Assembly (NCBI RefSeq): GCF_018294505.1
Contig: NC_057802.1
Coordinates: 554,176,102 to 554,240,101 of the forward strand
Source of the DNA: Triticum aestivum
Taxonomy: Eukaryota > Streptophyta > Magnoliopsida > Poales > Poaceae
DNA: 64,000 nt
Reading direction: 5' to 3'
The notes under the pieces are model-generated. The model worked only from the letters and a program-made list of their open reading frames with translations. It was not told the DNA's origin and ran no database searches. The position numbers and the translations under genes were made by a program. Positions 19,257 to 29,587 of this stretch are shown here, in pieces (the first letter of the stretch is position 1; each line of letters begins with the position of its first letter).

Positions 19257-20200
19257 GTAGTCTGCCCGCTTGGTGAAGTAATCCTCTTAGGGCGCCCGAT
19301 GGAAACTGGATGGATGATTCGACAAGTGGGATGGGCTCGGGGGTCGACAGCAGGGGCGGGCCTGTGCTTGCAAAGCGTACGTACATCATCGACCCATGTG
19401 GTTGATCGGGTGCAAGAAGCACTTAGGGTTTCTTGCGCCGCCGCCGTCATCTGAGAAATTTAGGTCCCCTCGCTTTCGGCTGCCATCTTGGCGCTGAGAG
19501 GGGAGAGGGGCTTGGATCTTCAAGACCTTTATGTTCTTCGTCATCGTCTAATAATCATCATAGTTTTGTGAGAGTAAATTTCCTCTCGTTCTTTTAGCAG
19601 TGCCATGAGAATAGAGAGTTTTTCGTCCTCTCAGATCCGATTATTCAGATCTAATGAGTCTAGCTATGTTGTTGTGTCAAGCTTTTTTTATCGGTATGAT
19701 TCTTTATGAGGGTGAAATCTTTCATCGACAACATGGTGAAGATATATTGATTCGACGGCCTGCAGTTCTAGGGGACCATTCCCGGCCCAAGTATGTTCAT
19801 CCATCAAGACTTAGCGACTGAAGGCGCTTTCAAAAACCATTATTGGTAATGTTCGTGCGTGTGAAAGAGTGGCAATATCGTTGCTCCAGTCCAATTATAG
19901 TCTCTTCATCGAAGTCTTTGGAGTATTTCTTCAAGCAGAAATTGACGCCATGAAGGTATTCTCAAGAGATTTTACTGCAATTCTTAGTCATACGACTTAC
20001 TCTGTATTTTCTTGAATTTTAGATCCAAATCAGTGTACCCGTAATTATTATGAGTACCAATAAAGTTACATGTGTTTAAAGAAAATGGTTGATCGTGTAG
20101 ATACATGAACATTGGTGAAACAGTCATATCCAAAATTTGCTAGTCCGCCGGGGGCACGGGCATGTCGCGTCGCGACGTGTCCACGACCATACAGAAAATA
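19257..20200. other. Unassigned DNA, possibly a retroposon
   Basis: It lies between two copies of the defensin upstream segment. From about 19460 the base composition and words (a leader-like GGGGAGAGGGGCTTGG, then T-rich sequence and AATAAAGTTACATGTG near 20060) suggest a transcribed unit such as a retroposon. I found no target-site duplication and no protein match. Confidence 0.35.
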
Positions 20201-20297
20201 TTTTCATGTAACCAATCAAGAGTAGGCATGTATTGTTTGGATGTTACTCTTACACCGCCATCAATGTTATTGCATCCAGCAGAAGGTTTTATTACTA
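20201..20297 (+). repeat. Defensin upstream segment, second copy
   Basis: TTTTCATGTAACCAATCAAG to AGAAGGTTTTATTACTA matches 19106 onward and 28290 onward. It is cut at 20297 by a Helitron and resumes at 21149. Confidence 0.75.
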
Positions 20298-21148
20298 CTA
20301 GAGGCTAACGCGCGCTTCGCCGCGCCGTTCTTCACTTGTGAAAAATAACCTTTTTTTATCTATAGATTATTGTGATCAGTTGTTTTGTTTTGATTTTATC
20401 TGTGTTGGCTCTGTGTTTTAATTTTTTATTGGTGGTGTTTTTTTTTGCATATCGTGTTGGGTTGATGTTGGGGCATTATTTTTTCAAGAGAAGAGAGGAG
20501 TTATTTGATGTGTGGTTGTGAAGCCTTTGCACAGTTTGGCCTTCGTGTCGGCCCGGTGGTGATTGTTTGAGCTTCTTGGGAGTTCGTATTTCATGCTAAA
20601 CCCATGGAATTGTTATTGTGACACTCACACATGTCAGCACACGAAGCTCTTGCTCGCTCAGCCGTGCTCTGTGCTCCTCTCGCTCGTTTAGCTTTTTTTG
20701 CTCACCCCATTGCTAGCTCAGAAAAAATCGCCTGTCTTTCTTTATTTGAAAAGGCTAGTAAAATTAAATGATGTTTAAGGAACTTTAAAAATATTATGAC
20801 TTTTAAAAACCATGAATTTTACAAAAAAATCATGAATTTGAAATATATTCATGGTTTAAAAAATGTTCACAAAAAATAGTGTTCAATTTTTAAAAATGTT
20901 CATAAACTTTAAATGACCATGAACTTAAAAATATCCCCAAATTTAATCAATATTAACAAATTTGAATAATCTTAAAATATGTCTATGTTTTTTAAAGTAC
21001 ATAAATTTTATTAAGTGCTTATGAATTAAAACGTGAAAAAAAAGAAATAGAAGGAAACAACACACACTTACGTGTGGGGCCCTAGTGACCCCACAACCCT
21101 CGAAGCACCAGAACGCTTCAATTCGAGGGAGCTTAGTATCTCTATAGA
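20298..21148 (-). mobile_element. Non-autonomous Helitron in a defensin promoter
   Basis: On the minus strand the element begins TCTATAGAGATACTAAGC at 21148 and ends with a GC hairpin (GCGCGGCGAAGCGCGC) followed by GTTAGCCTCTAG at 20298. It is inserted between A and T, leaving no duplication. TC start, 3' hairpin, CTAG end and AT target are the Helitron hallmarks. Joining the flanks restores ACTA/TATACAAATGCCTG, which matches the promoter repeat CTATACACAAATGCTTG of the related gene at 28454, confirming both boundaries. No helicase is present in the 851 bp. Confidence 0.82.
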
Positions 21149-21222
21149 TATACAAATGCCTGCATCCTACATTTGGATATGCATATCCTTCAAACATTGA
21201 ATGCATAGCCAAGAGGAGTGCC

Positions 21223-21230
21223 ATAAATAG
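21223..21230 (+). promoter_or_regulatory. TATA box of disrupted defensin-like gene
   Basis: ATAAATAG lies 63 bp before the ATG, in a block (AGTGCCATAAATAGCACTCA) shared with the other family members. Confidence 0.7.
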
Positions 21231-21292
21231 CACTCAACCTCCGTTCTTCTCCTCACACTATCATTCCAACAACTTCTTTTGAGCACTTGGCC

Positions 21293-22740
21293 ATGGCGTT
21301 CAGCGGCGCCCAGGTGCTTGCTGCTTTCACCCTGGGCTTTCTTCTCATGGCTTTTTTTTGAAATGCAGGTATACCCCCGGCCTCTGCATCATGATGATGC
21401 ATGCGGCCCTTTTATTAAAAATCCATAAAGTATCATCACAAAGGTCTTACAGCTCGCAAACGGAGCAAAACAAAGCACATAAAACTGAAAAATACAATCG
21501 GACAAAGACAACCGGTACGGTGATAATAAGGACAAGCTCTCTAGACTCCTATCCTGTTATGCGAACGCCATCCGAACCGGTTGAATATAGCCCGAGCCAC
21601 CATCTCCCATTGGTTGCACCCAGTAACCAAAGGCTCCCTGGAGTCCATGGGAGTGAGTAAGGACCACGTACGGATCCAAGCTGTAGCTCTGAAGATAACC
21701 TGCAAAAAAGTTAAGTTGTGTTGTCTGGTAAAAATCATATCATTTCTGCAGTTCCATATAGCCGATAATAACGCACATATTCCAATCCGAATACGAGCTG
21801 TCGTGATCTGTTCAACCCCAGCTAACCACGTCCCAAACAAAGACGCAATATCTACTGGGGGATTGATATTAAAAGCTATATGAATCGTTCTCCAAAGTAA
21901 CTTGGCAAGTGGGCATTCGATAAATAAATGTTGTATTGTTTCATCTTGAGAACAAAAACAACACCGCGAGTTACCTACCCATCGCCTCTTAAGTAAGTTG
22001 ACCTTTGCGAGTATTATTTGCTTGTGGACAAACCACATGAAAATTTTAATCCGCAAAGGAACCTTAACCTTCCATATATGAAGTGACCTTGAGATGGGGC
22101 CAGAATTAATCAGATCCGTATAAAATCATTTCACCGTAAATATCCCTTTTTAGTTAACTTCCATTGTGTGGAGTCCGGCACGTTGGAGAGTCGAACTTCA
22201 ATCAATATCCGAACCAAGTGCATCCAGGCTGTCCATCTCTCACCCACTAACGTACATCTGAACTGGATGTTCAACATCCTCTCTCATGGCCTTCTATAAG
22301 TTCATATAGCAGATTTATCGCATCGCAATCCCATGCAACTAAGATAAATCGATGAAACAACTGCTAATATAGTTTGTTGGTACACACTCTAATTCTATGT
22401 CACATGCAGGTGCGGAGGCTCGGGTATGCATGTCCCCTAGCAAGTTTTCCAAAGGCCGTTGCAAAACGAACGCACGATGTACCGCGGCTTGCCACAAAGA
22501 GCACTTCGAGGGTGGGTACTGCTCCAGCAAAAAGTCCATCGTTGGCGACCTGCACAACGAAGATAATGACCTTTCAAACGTAAGAAGAAAAAAAGGTGTA
22601 TTTGTGCATTCAAATGCGACAATAAAGCCCCGCCACCGCCGGAACCTGACGTGCCAGAGCCACCGCCGGTACAAATCTGAGGTTCTGGAGCTGCCCTCGG
22701 GGGAACGCAAGAAGAAGCTACGGCCGGCTGCCGCCCAACT
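21293..22740 (+). pseudogene. Defensin-like proline-rich secreted protein gene, disrupted (copy 1)
   Basis: Exon 1 starts at 21293 (MAFSGAQVLAAFTLGFLLMA) and is cut at 21351 by a minus-strand LINE; its last bases reappear at 22282-22297. The splice donor that is TCT/GTAAGT in the intact copy reads TCT/ATAAGT here, so splicing is also lost. Exon 2 starts at 22410 after the CACATGCAG acceptor and encodes CAEARVCMSPSKFSKGRCK and onward through five framework cysteines. A length change in the A-rich run near 22590 shifts the frame, so the RCICAFKC block and proline-rich part lie in another frame ending at a stop near 22680. Promoter, intron and 3' UTR are homologous to the intact gene at 28747. 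A Helitron separates the promoter segments. It is clearly a dead member of the cluster. Confidence 0.88.
21352..22281 (-). mobile_element. 5'-truncated LINE inserted in exon 1 of the defensin-like gene
   Basis: The insert is 930 bp and flanked by the 9-bp duplication TCTCATGGC (21343-21351 and 22282-22290). Its poly(A) tail appears as eight T at 21352-21359. The minus strand from about 22056 to 21541 encodes the zinc-binding RT domain: MRIKIFMWFVHKQIILAKVN, then CCFCSQDETIQHLFIECPLA and LLWRTIHIAF. This is the C-terminal end of a plant LINE ORF2; the rest was lost by 5' truncation at integration. Confidence 0.9.
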
Positions 22741-22844
22741 TACTGAGTGAGCAAATGGTCCAGTCCGCCCGTGCGAGAAAATGATTTTAATAAGAGAGGG
22801 ATTAATCAACGCTTGATTTGTACACATGCATAATTGATCGCATG

Positions 22845-22912
22845 AGAAGAAGAAAAAGAAGAAGAAGAAGAAGAAGCATAATAATAATAATAATAATATG
22901 AAGTGTTTTTTA
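22845..22912 (+). repeat. Microsatellites (GAA)n and (TAA)n
   Basis: AGAAGAAG-type triplets (about 22850-22875) run into ATAATAAT triplets (about 22877-22897), downstream of the disrupted gene. Confidence 0.9.
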
Positions 22913-23044
22913 GGGATAATAATAATCTGAAGTTGCCGTGATGGCCTCTCCTGTATTTAGTAGTTTTAGTTCAGGGTGCTTGCCCGGGGTTGCCGTGATC
23001 GATGGCGCCTGGCAAGATGACGTTACAGTGCTGCCCACCGTTGC

Positions 23045-23830
23045 CTTTTTTTTTTGCGAAAATGATTTAAAACTATTATCAAAGTTCAGAAGTACAAAAG
23101 AATATACTCCCTCTGTTCCTAAATATTTGTCTTTCTAAATATTTCAACAAGTGACTGCATACGGAGCAAAATGAGCGAATCTACACTCTAAAATATGTCT
23201 ACATACATCCGTATGTGGTAGTCCATTTGAAATGACTAGAAAGACAAATATTTCAAAACGGAGGGAGTAAAACATAAGAGAAATTACATCAAGATTTGAA
23301 GGCTACCGAACAATCATTACTGTGGCTAGAAGGAGCCACCGACCTCGCTATCGCCGCTCTCTACCGGAGCCGGCTTGAACTTGCAATAACAGCCGAGAAG
23401 TCTTCCTGCACGTGCCACTAATGACCAGCGCTCTGGAGCCGCAGTCATCGCCGTTCAACCCTTCCATAGATCTGAAGCACCTGACAACAAATCTCGTCAC
23501 ATGATGAGAAACTCTAACCTCAGTGCCCAAAGGAGAAGGCGGGAATCTACGCCAGGGATCCTTCGACTACGTCCAGACGGACGAACTCGAGAAGGATTGA
23601 AGCACGAAAGACCAACTCAAAGAAGTAGCACCGCCATCCGCCCAAGCGCTGCACCTGCAAGGACAAAAAAAAGTAACCTAAACTACCGCCAGCGTGGAGG
23701 CACACAAATTCTCCTCCCCGCCACTGACCACTGAAGCGGCATGCAAAGGGGAGCGGAATCCATGGGCTCGCCGGTGATGTCTGGAGGAGAGAGTTTGTCC
23801 TAACCGCCTATTAGGGGACGAAAATGAGAG
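23045..23830 (-). mobile_element. Non-coding retroposon with 15-bp duplication
   Basis: The insert is flanked by GCTGCCCACCGTTGC at 23030-23044 and 23831-23845. A run of ten T just inside the left end is the poly(A) tail of a minus-strand insertion. It has no reverse transcriptase; without the Stowaway MITE nested at 23107-23267 it is about 623 bp. It is either a non-autonomous LINE derivative or a retrocopied transcript; I recognise no parent gene. Confidence 0.8.
23107..23267. mobile_element. Stowaway (Tc1/Mariner) MITE, 161 bp
   Basis: TIR CTCCCTCTGTTCCTAAATAT at the left and its complement ending GGAGGGAG at the right, flanked by TA. Internal fold-back is typical. Nested in the retroposon at 23045-23830. 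Confidence 0.93.
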
Positions 23831-23845
23831 GCTGCCCACCGTTGC

Positions 23846-24722
23846 TTGCATAGTGCACGCTGGTCGTCGATGTCATCTTCTGTTCTGGTTCCATGGTGAG
23901 GTGAAAGGGAGGCAACAGTTCTCTCGCTAGCTCCCTTAATAAGCACGCACTCGCACAAGATCAAGTCTGTCTCGTGTCCTCCCCTCCTTCTTTTGGCCAT
24001 CATGGCGCCGCCATGGGGGGAAGAGCATGACAAGACTTGGGCTTCTGATACAGTCAGGTATTTTGCTAAGATCTGTTAGAGGGCCTCCAGCATGCCTCCC
24101 GTTGCTACATTCATCACGGTGGTGGAAGCGTCTATGCGGTCATTTGGATGGGGTTCAAGAGCTCATGGTGGTGGATTTGGAGGAATTGTGGTGCCTCAGG
24201 GTGGGCGTTCGGGTTTACGCAAAAATTCGGGTCTGGTAACTCGGACTTTTAGAAATTCGGGTTTCCAAAATCAACACCGAAAATATTCCTGAAAAAAGAG
24301 AAACTAAAAAATTCTGGTTTAGGTTTGGGTAATCTTGAATTACCGAAATTAGCACAACAAACAAAATGACAGCAGCGCTCCCCTTTGATTCCCTCACTCA
24401 AAGTTTGTGGGATGTAGCTTCGCCTAGTGTGCTTCTCATGGCGGCAGAATACTGAAACTAGGAGGTAATCAGCCTTATCGCAGGCGGAGGTGGTGAGCCT
24501 CTCGCGCATAGCAGACAGTGGCGGCGATGTGCAGACGATGGTGACGATGCCGGTGAGGTGCAGGGAGTTAAGGAGGTGGCCGACCGCCTGGCCGCATTGC
24601 ATGCTGGTGGTTGCTAGGCCGGGACCCAGGACGTGACCGGCTGCGTTGCATTGTAGTCGTCGGTTCGAGAGAAACCGAGAGGAAGGAACGAGGCACCCAT
24701 GGAGAGAGAGGGGGGAGAGATG
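23846..24722. other. No gene recognised
   Basis: Between the retroposon and the hAT element. It includes a TTCGGGTTT/AAATTCGGG-rich stretch (24200-24330) related to 25900-26010 on the other side of the hAT element. I see no supported gene. Confidence 0.45.
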
Positions 24723-24730
24723 GAGAGAGG

Positions 24731-25756
24731 CAGGGGCGGAGCTACAGGGTGGACAGGGTGGGCCGCGGCACACCCTGGGATTTTGGGCCAGCCTATATAC
24801 CATAGGGGGTTACTAGGAGGATGGGCCAAGGAAAAAAGAGCCCAGCAACAGCCTACTGCATACACTGCGCGTTCCGTGCCTCTCGACGGTCGACGCCAGC
24901 TGATTCCTCTGATCCCCTTTGCTCTACGTGCTTCGATCCGCCGCCAGCCGCCTGCCACAGTGCCTCCCCTAGTCGTTGTCGCCGCCTCGCGGGCTCCTCC
25001 CGCCAGTCCCTGCCGGGCTGCCGGCTACCGGCTGCAACTCCACCGGAAGTGCGGCACTACTGCACAGCAGCGCCGGCGTGGGCGTGCCCAGCCGCCCCTG
25101 CCAGTGCAAGGAGACTGCGCTTGACCTGGCCAAGTTCGTCGACAAGGGCGTCTACGTGAAGCTCACCGGCGGCCGGCAGGGTTGATTCGTACAGCCGAAA
25201 TCTCTTTGCTTTCGTGCTAAGCTCTGCATTATCAGATCCCCCCGTATTTGTTTGTGTTAGCCACTTAGCCTGCTAACTGCCTATTAGGCTCTGTCGTTGT
25301 CACCAGCGCGCTATTTGGTGTAGAGCAATCCTTATAGACTTTCTACAAATGTTACTGGAGTACTCGACTTGTTAGCTTGGTCTTTATCCGATTTAGTTGG
25401 TGCATCTTGTGTTTCTTTAGTATTGACGTGCATGTTGTCATTCTAATCAGCAAACAAATTCACATACATTGAGCTTTCTCCAAGGTGAATGAAGCTGGTA
25501 TAATTGATACTTTCATGCCCATGCAATAGCATAGGCCAGAAACATAGTCTTTTTAACTTCTCAAGGTATTTACTATGTAGGCTTCTTTTATGCAAACCTA
25601 AGACTTAATTAAGAATTTTAGTATGTTTGTAAGGCTATATTGATCTATTTATGTGTGGTATTGGTAATTTCTTAGAACCTTCAGATGTCATGTTTGTTGT
25701 CAAAAAAAAATTGATGAGAAGGACCACCCTGATTTCAAATCCTAGCTCCGCCACTG
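24731..25756. mobile_element. Non-autonomous hAT element carrying a captured LSM7 exon
   Basis: Terminal inverted repeats CAGGGGCGGAGCTA (24731) and TAGCTCCGCCACTG (25756) are flanked by the perfect 8-bp duplication GAGAGAGG (24723-24730 and 25757-25764). CAGGG-type TIRs and 8-bp duplications define hAT elements. The 1026-bp body has no transposase. Its GC-rich centre (about 24880-25180) contains an exon resembling LSM7, so it is a Pack-type hAT. Confidence 0.92.
25105..25180 (+). pseudogene. Captured 5' exon fragment of an LSM7 (Sm-like) gene
   Basis: The plus strand reads CKETALDLAKFVDKGVYVKL then TGGRQ. Plant LSm7 proteins begin almost the same way (KET-LDLAKFVDKGV-VKLTGGRQ), the first strand of the Sm fold. 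The similarity stops after GGRQ at CAG/GGTTGATTCG, consistent with an exon end at a GT donor; the AT-rich sequence beyond may be part of the captured intron. LSm7 belongs to the LSm1-7 and LSm2-8 rings that bind mRNA 3' ends and U6 snRNA. This copy lacks the start region of the normal protein (Cys instead of the usual Arg before KET) and everything downstream. Confidence 0.75.
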
Positions 25757-25764
25757 GAGAGAGG

Positions 25765-26597
25765 GACTGCGTGACTGGCGGCACATGGGAAGTGGATGGG
25801 GGTCGCGACTATGCTCGGTCGACCTAGGGGAATCGAGGTCTTATTCTTATTCCCATATTGGGCTTGGCTGATGCCAGGAGGTGGAATATTGATTGGGCGG
25901 TTCCATGAGTTGAAACCCAAATTTCCCAAAAAAAAATTGGGTTTCTAAAACTGTTACCGGGTTTAGTCTTCCGGTTTTTCAGGTTCGGGCTACACGGGTT
26001 CGGGTTTGGGCTTCGTGTATCGGGTTTTATGCCCACCATGCGTGGTCCTCTTGTTGGTCATGGCCTTGTTTCCTCCAAGGGGACACGACACATATCTTGT
26101 GGTCGAAAGGCGACCAATATCATTTCTTCTGACCACGATGCCAGAGATAAGACAAGGTTACTCAAAGGTGGAGTCAATGCCATGCTATCATGGAGGTCTC
26201 GCCGTTTCAAGTGGTGCATTCTTGGACCAACGAGAGTAGGTCCATTGGGGAGCAAAATCGGAGCCGATTGCAATATACGTTCTTTGCTTTTGTTTGGGTT
26301 TTCTTTTGCAAGACTCATAATCTAGTTTGCAAGTCTGAGTTTCCTTTGGATCTTGTTATAAATTGTACTCGTATGCTTATCTAATCGATACTGGGTCTTT
26401 CTAAACCCTACCCCGTGTTTAAAAAAGGGAAATGATGTATTATTTGTGTATTACTCTAATTTATTGTTGGATAGCGATGATGAGCAATAGATTTTTAGAA
26501 AACGAACCTTACTAGTATTGTTAGGAAACCTGTTTTACTATCTTTTTTGTTAAGAATAGGCTAAATCATGTCTGGGCCTTGATTAGACTTTGGATAC
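25765..26597. other. No gene recognised
   Basis: Host sequence on the far side of the hAT element. Frames around 26030-26325 are short and unassigned. Confidence 0.45.
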
Positions 26598-26600
26598 TTA

Positions 26601-28006
26601 GAGCATCTACCGCCGCGATGGGCAAACCAGGCCCACAAACGCCCGCGGACGCGCCCGGACGTGCCCGCATCATATTTTCCATTTTGCATCCACCTTTCTT
26701 ATATCTGGCGCCTTATATCCATATTACACATGCAACGTTGGTCTACTCTACATGATCAAACGACGGACAAAAAAAGGCATGCAAAGGAACACAATATCGG
26801 CTCCAAAAGGACATTAACAAACTTCGGCACATCCAAAAGATCATAGTCCGTCACCGGACAAGTTCTTAAACTTCTACAACTAAAAAGATATAAACATTGA
26901 GGGGGGGGGGGTCACCACTTCCTTGGTAGGCCTTTGCCCTTCCAGTCGCCAGCACAAGCTATAGGCGTCAGCGGCTGGTGGAGGATCTTGGTCGTCCGAC
27001 GAGCAGGTGCAGTTGTCGTCGGAGTCGGAGTCGGAGTCGGAGAGGACGATGAGCCCCCTTCATCCGACGGACCACCCTGTCCTACTCCTACTTCAACCTG
27101 GCGACCCGAGCCTTCTCCGTCGCTACCTCCTTCGCCTTGCGCTCTGACTGCTCAATAGCAAGTCAGAGCGCCTTGACATTCTTCCGTCGGAGGTGGCGAG
27201 CGTCTATCTCTGCCATCGTGACGGACCAGCGGTAGACCCATGCGAGGAGACGCGCGTCCTCATCCGGGTCTGCCTCCGTCCCGCAGCGGCGGCGTGCGGA
27301 CTGCTCGGCCGCGTCCCTCTCCCATGCACGCTGCCTCTCGCGGCGAGTGGCGCGCGCCTCCGATTCCGGAGTGGGCGTGTAGGCCAGCGACGCGGGCACC
27401 AACACACACCTCTGCCTGTGTGAACGAGCGGACGACGGGGGTAGGAGATGATGTGGGGCCAGTGCGGACTGCGCTGTCCTGCGTCGTTGCGTGCGGGCCA
27501 GGAGAGTCCAGCTCCGTCGTCCGCGATGTGCCAGCGCGGGTGCTGCGGTGATGCTCTAGATCTGGAGCTGTCGCCGGTCTCCACCTTGGACTACTCCATC
27601 GCAATGCAGAGGGCCATCACCTCCTCGTAGTCCAGCTCGGAGCCGGAGTCACTGCCGGAGCTGGACATCATAGTGAATGGGATCGCAACCGGAGAAGGAG
27701 AGGAGAGGCCGGAGTGAGAGAGAGTGAGCTAGGGTTCGGAGCGAGGCACCCGAACTGGGGTTTCTTGTGGGACATATGTGGGGTCGGTGGTCGGCCGGGC
27801 CTGTCAGGCGGAGGCGCCCGGGCGTGCCCGGGCCGCCCCATATCCGTCCTCTATTTGGGCTGGATATGAGGGGTGTTGTTTAGCCCGGTCATTTATTCGC
27901 GGTTAATTAAGAGGTCCGGCTGGGTCGATTTTTTGTGACCGATCAGTGACCGGACGGCCTGTCCTGACCTTTAGGACGTGTATGCGATGTCTGTCTGTAG
28001 ATGCTC
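26601..28006. mobile_element. Non-autonomous PIF/Harbinger-like element, 1.4 kb
   Basis: Ends GAGCATCTAC (26601) and GTAGATGCTC (28006) are inverted repeats flanked by TTA (26598-26600 and 28007-28009), the usual Harbinger target. The GC-rich interior on the minus strand starts near 27670 with MSSSGSDSGSELDYEEVMAL, similar in style to the N-terminal region of the Harbinger-type coding sequence at 52999. An in-frame stop and lost frames follow, so no functional transposase is present. Confidence 0.75.
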
Positions 28007-28289
28007 TTACTAAGCCAAATGACCACGTTGATCGACTCCATGTTAGCCAGACTAGCCGCTGAATGAAGATGTTGCAGTATTAGGTTGGAAGGTCCTTCAG
28101 ATCTGGGAGTTGAAGCACAAAGCGCTCAACAATTTTTTTGTTATTTTTTCCCAGGATTCCTAAATATCAGTCCACTGAGGACTTAACGAAGTCTTAGTCG
28201 ACGCTATATTTATTAGATGTATAGGCGTTTTGCATGAGAGATGACCTTAACATATTGTTTTCCACGACGAGTTCTCTCACTAGATTTTT

Positions 28290-28452
28290 TTTTTCATGTA
28301 AGCAACTATGAGTAGGCAAGTATTATTTGTGTTTTGCTCTTACACTGCCATCAATGTAATTGCACCAAGAGCCAGTAGAAGGGATTTTTTTTGGCGGGGT
28401 AGCACAAGCTTTTATTTAGATACACATGATTAATTACTGGAGATAGATGCTA
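28290..28452 (+). promoter_or_regulatory. Conserved distal upstream segment of the intact defensin-like gene
   Basis: It shares AGAGTAGGCA/AGTAGGCAAGTATT, TTACACTGCCATCAATG and GATTAATTACTGGAGATAGA with 19106-19256 and 20201-20297. It is the third copy of the duplicated upstream DNA. Confidence 0.7.
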
Positions 28453-28453
28453 T

Positions 28454-28650
28454 ACACAAATGCTTGTATCCAATATTTGGATTTCCATATCTTCCAAGAC
28501 ATTACACAAATGCTTGTATCCAATATTTGAATTTCCCTACCCTCTAAGACATTACACAAATGTTGTATCCAACATTTGGATTTTCATATCCTCTAAGACA
28601 TTACACAAATGCTTGTTTTCAATATTTGGATTTCCATATCCTCTAACGCA
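28454..28650 (+). repeat. Four tandem 50-bp promoter repeats
   Basis: Units start ACACAAATGCTTGTATCCAA at 28454, 28504, 28554 and 28603 (periods 50, 50 and 49). Each contains a dyad close to ATCCAATATTTGGAT. Related genes have one to three copies. The array ends about 25 bp before the TATA box, so it may be a transcription-factor array (inference). Confidence 0.9.
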
Positions 28651-28676
28651 ATCAGTGCATAGCCAAAAGGAGTGCA

Positions 28677-28684
28677 ATAAATAG
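28677..28684 (+). promoter_or_regulatory. TATA box of the intact defensin-like gene
   Basis: ATAAATAG, 62 bp before the ATG at 28747, conserved in position in all four family copies. Confidence 0.75.
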
Positions 28685-28746
28685 CACTCAAACCCCATTC
28701 TTCATCTCACAGCATCATTCCAACAACTTATTTTGAGCACTTGGCC

Positions 28747-29330
28747 ATGGCATTCAGCGGCGGCCAGATGCTCGCTGCCTTCACCCTGGGCTTTCTTCTC
28801 ATGGCCTTCTGTAAGTTCATATAGCAGATTTTATCGCATCACAATTCCATGCAATTTTAGATCAATCGACGAAACAATTGCTTCTATAATTTTCTGGTGC
28901 ACACACTAATTCTAAGTCACTTGCAGGTGCGGAGGCTCGGGTATGCATGTCCCCTAGCAAGTTCTATAAAAGGAGCCCTTGCAAGAACGTGCGTTGCACC
29001 GCGGCCTGTCACAAAGAGCACTTCAAGGGTGGTTACTGCTCCAGTAAGAAGTCAATTGTAGGCGACGAGCTCAAGGAAGACAACGACGACAACCGCTTTC
29101 GCAAACCTCCTAAGAAAACGAGGTGCATCTGTACATTTCCATGCGGCTCTAAGGCCCCACCACCACCGTCAGAACCTGAAGTGCCAGAGCCACCGGGTGA
29201 ACCCGTGGTGCCGGAGCCGCCATCCAAAGATCCTAAGAAGAAGCCGCCACCGCCGCCATATGAACGTGGCATGCCGGTGCCGCCCTCGAGAGAACACAAG
29301 AAGAAGCTGCCGCCAGCTGCCGACCAGTGA
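28747..29330 (+). CDS. Secreted defensin-like protein with proline-rich tail, intact (copy 2)
   Basis: Two exons, 28747-28810 and 28927-29330, joined by consensus GTAAGT and TTGCAG sites, give 155 residues. Residues 1-25 (MAFSGGQMLAAFTLGFLLMA, then FCAEA) form a signal peptide. The mature part has eight cysteines at 28, 40, 45, 49, 59, 88, 90 and 94: the plant defensin order C...C...C-x3-C...C...C-x-C-x3-C, with GGYC as the start of the gamma-core. The loop between cysteines 5 and 6 is 28 residues, much longer than the usual 6-8, and is Lys/Asp/Glu-rich. Residues 97-155 are a Pro-, Glu- and Lys-rich tail. Defensin plus polyproline tail is the layout of Art v 1-type proteins. An intron after the signal sequence is normal for plant defensins. 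It is expected to be extracellular; antimicrobial activity is not shown. Confidence 0.88.
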
Positions 29331-29587
29331 GCAAATGGTCTAGTCCGCCTATCCGAGGAAAATGATTTTAATAAGAGAGGAATTAATCAACGCTTGACTT
29401 GTACACATGCATAATTGATTGCATGACAATAATAATAATCCTTTTTTGAACTGAGTAATAATAATCTTGGTACTGTTAAAGGGACCCTATCGCTGTGATG
29501 GTTCCACCTTCTCGCACCCCTCCTACATTCCCATGCAGCCAACACTAATCTTTTTTCCCTCGTACGAACCCCGCATATCCAACGAGT
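29331..29587 (+). other. 3' UTR of the defensin-like gene and spacer
   Basis: GAGCAAATGGTCTAGTCCGC, AATAAGAGAG and ACACATGCATAATTGAT are also found after the disrupted copy (22747-22845), so this 3' UTR is conserved. AATAAGAG may serve polyadenylation. Confidence 0.6.
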
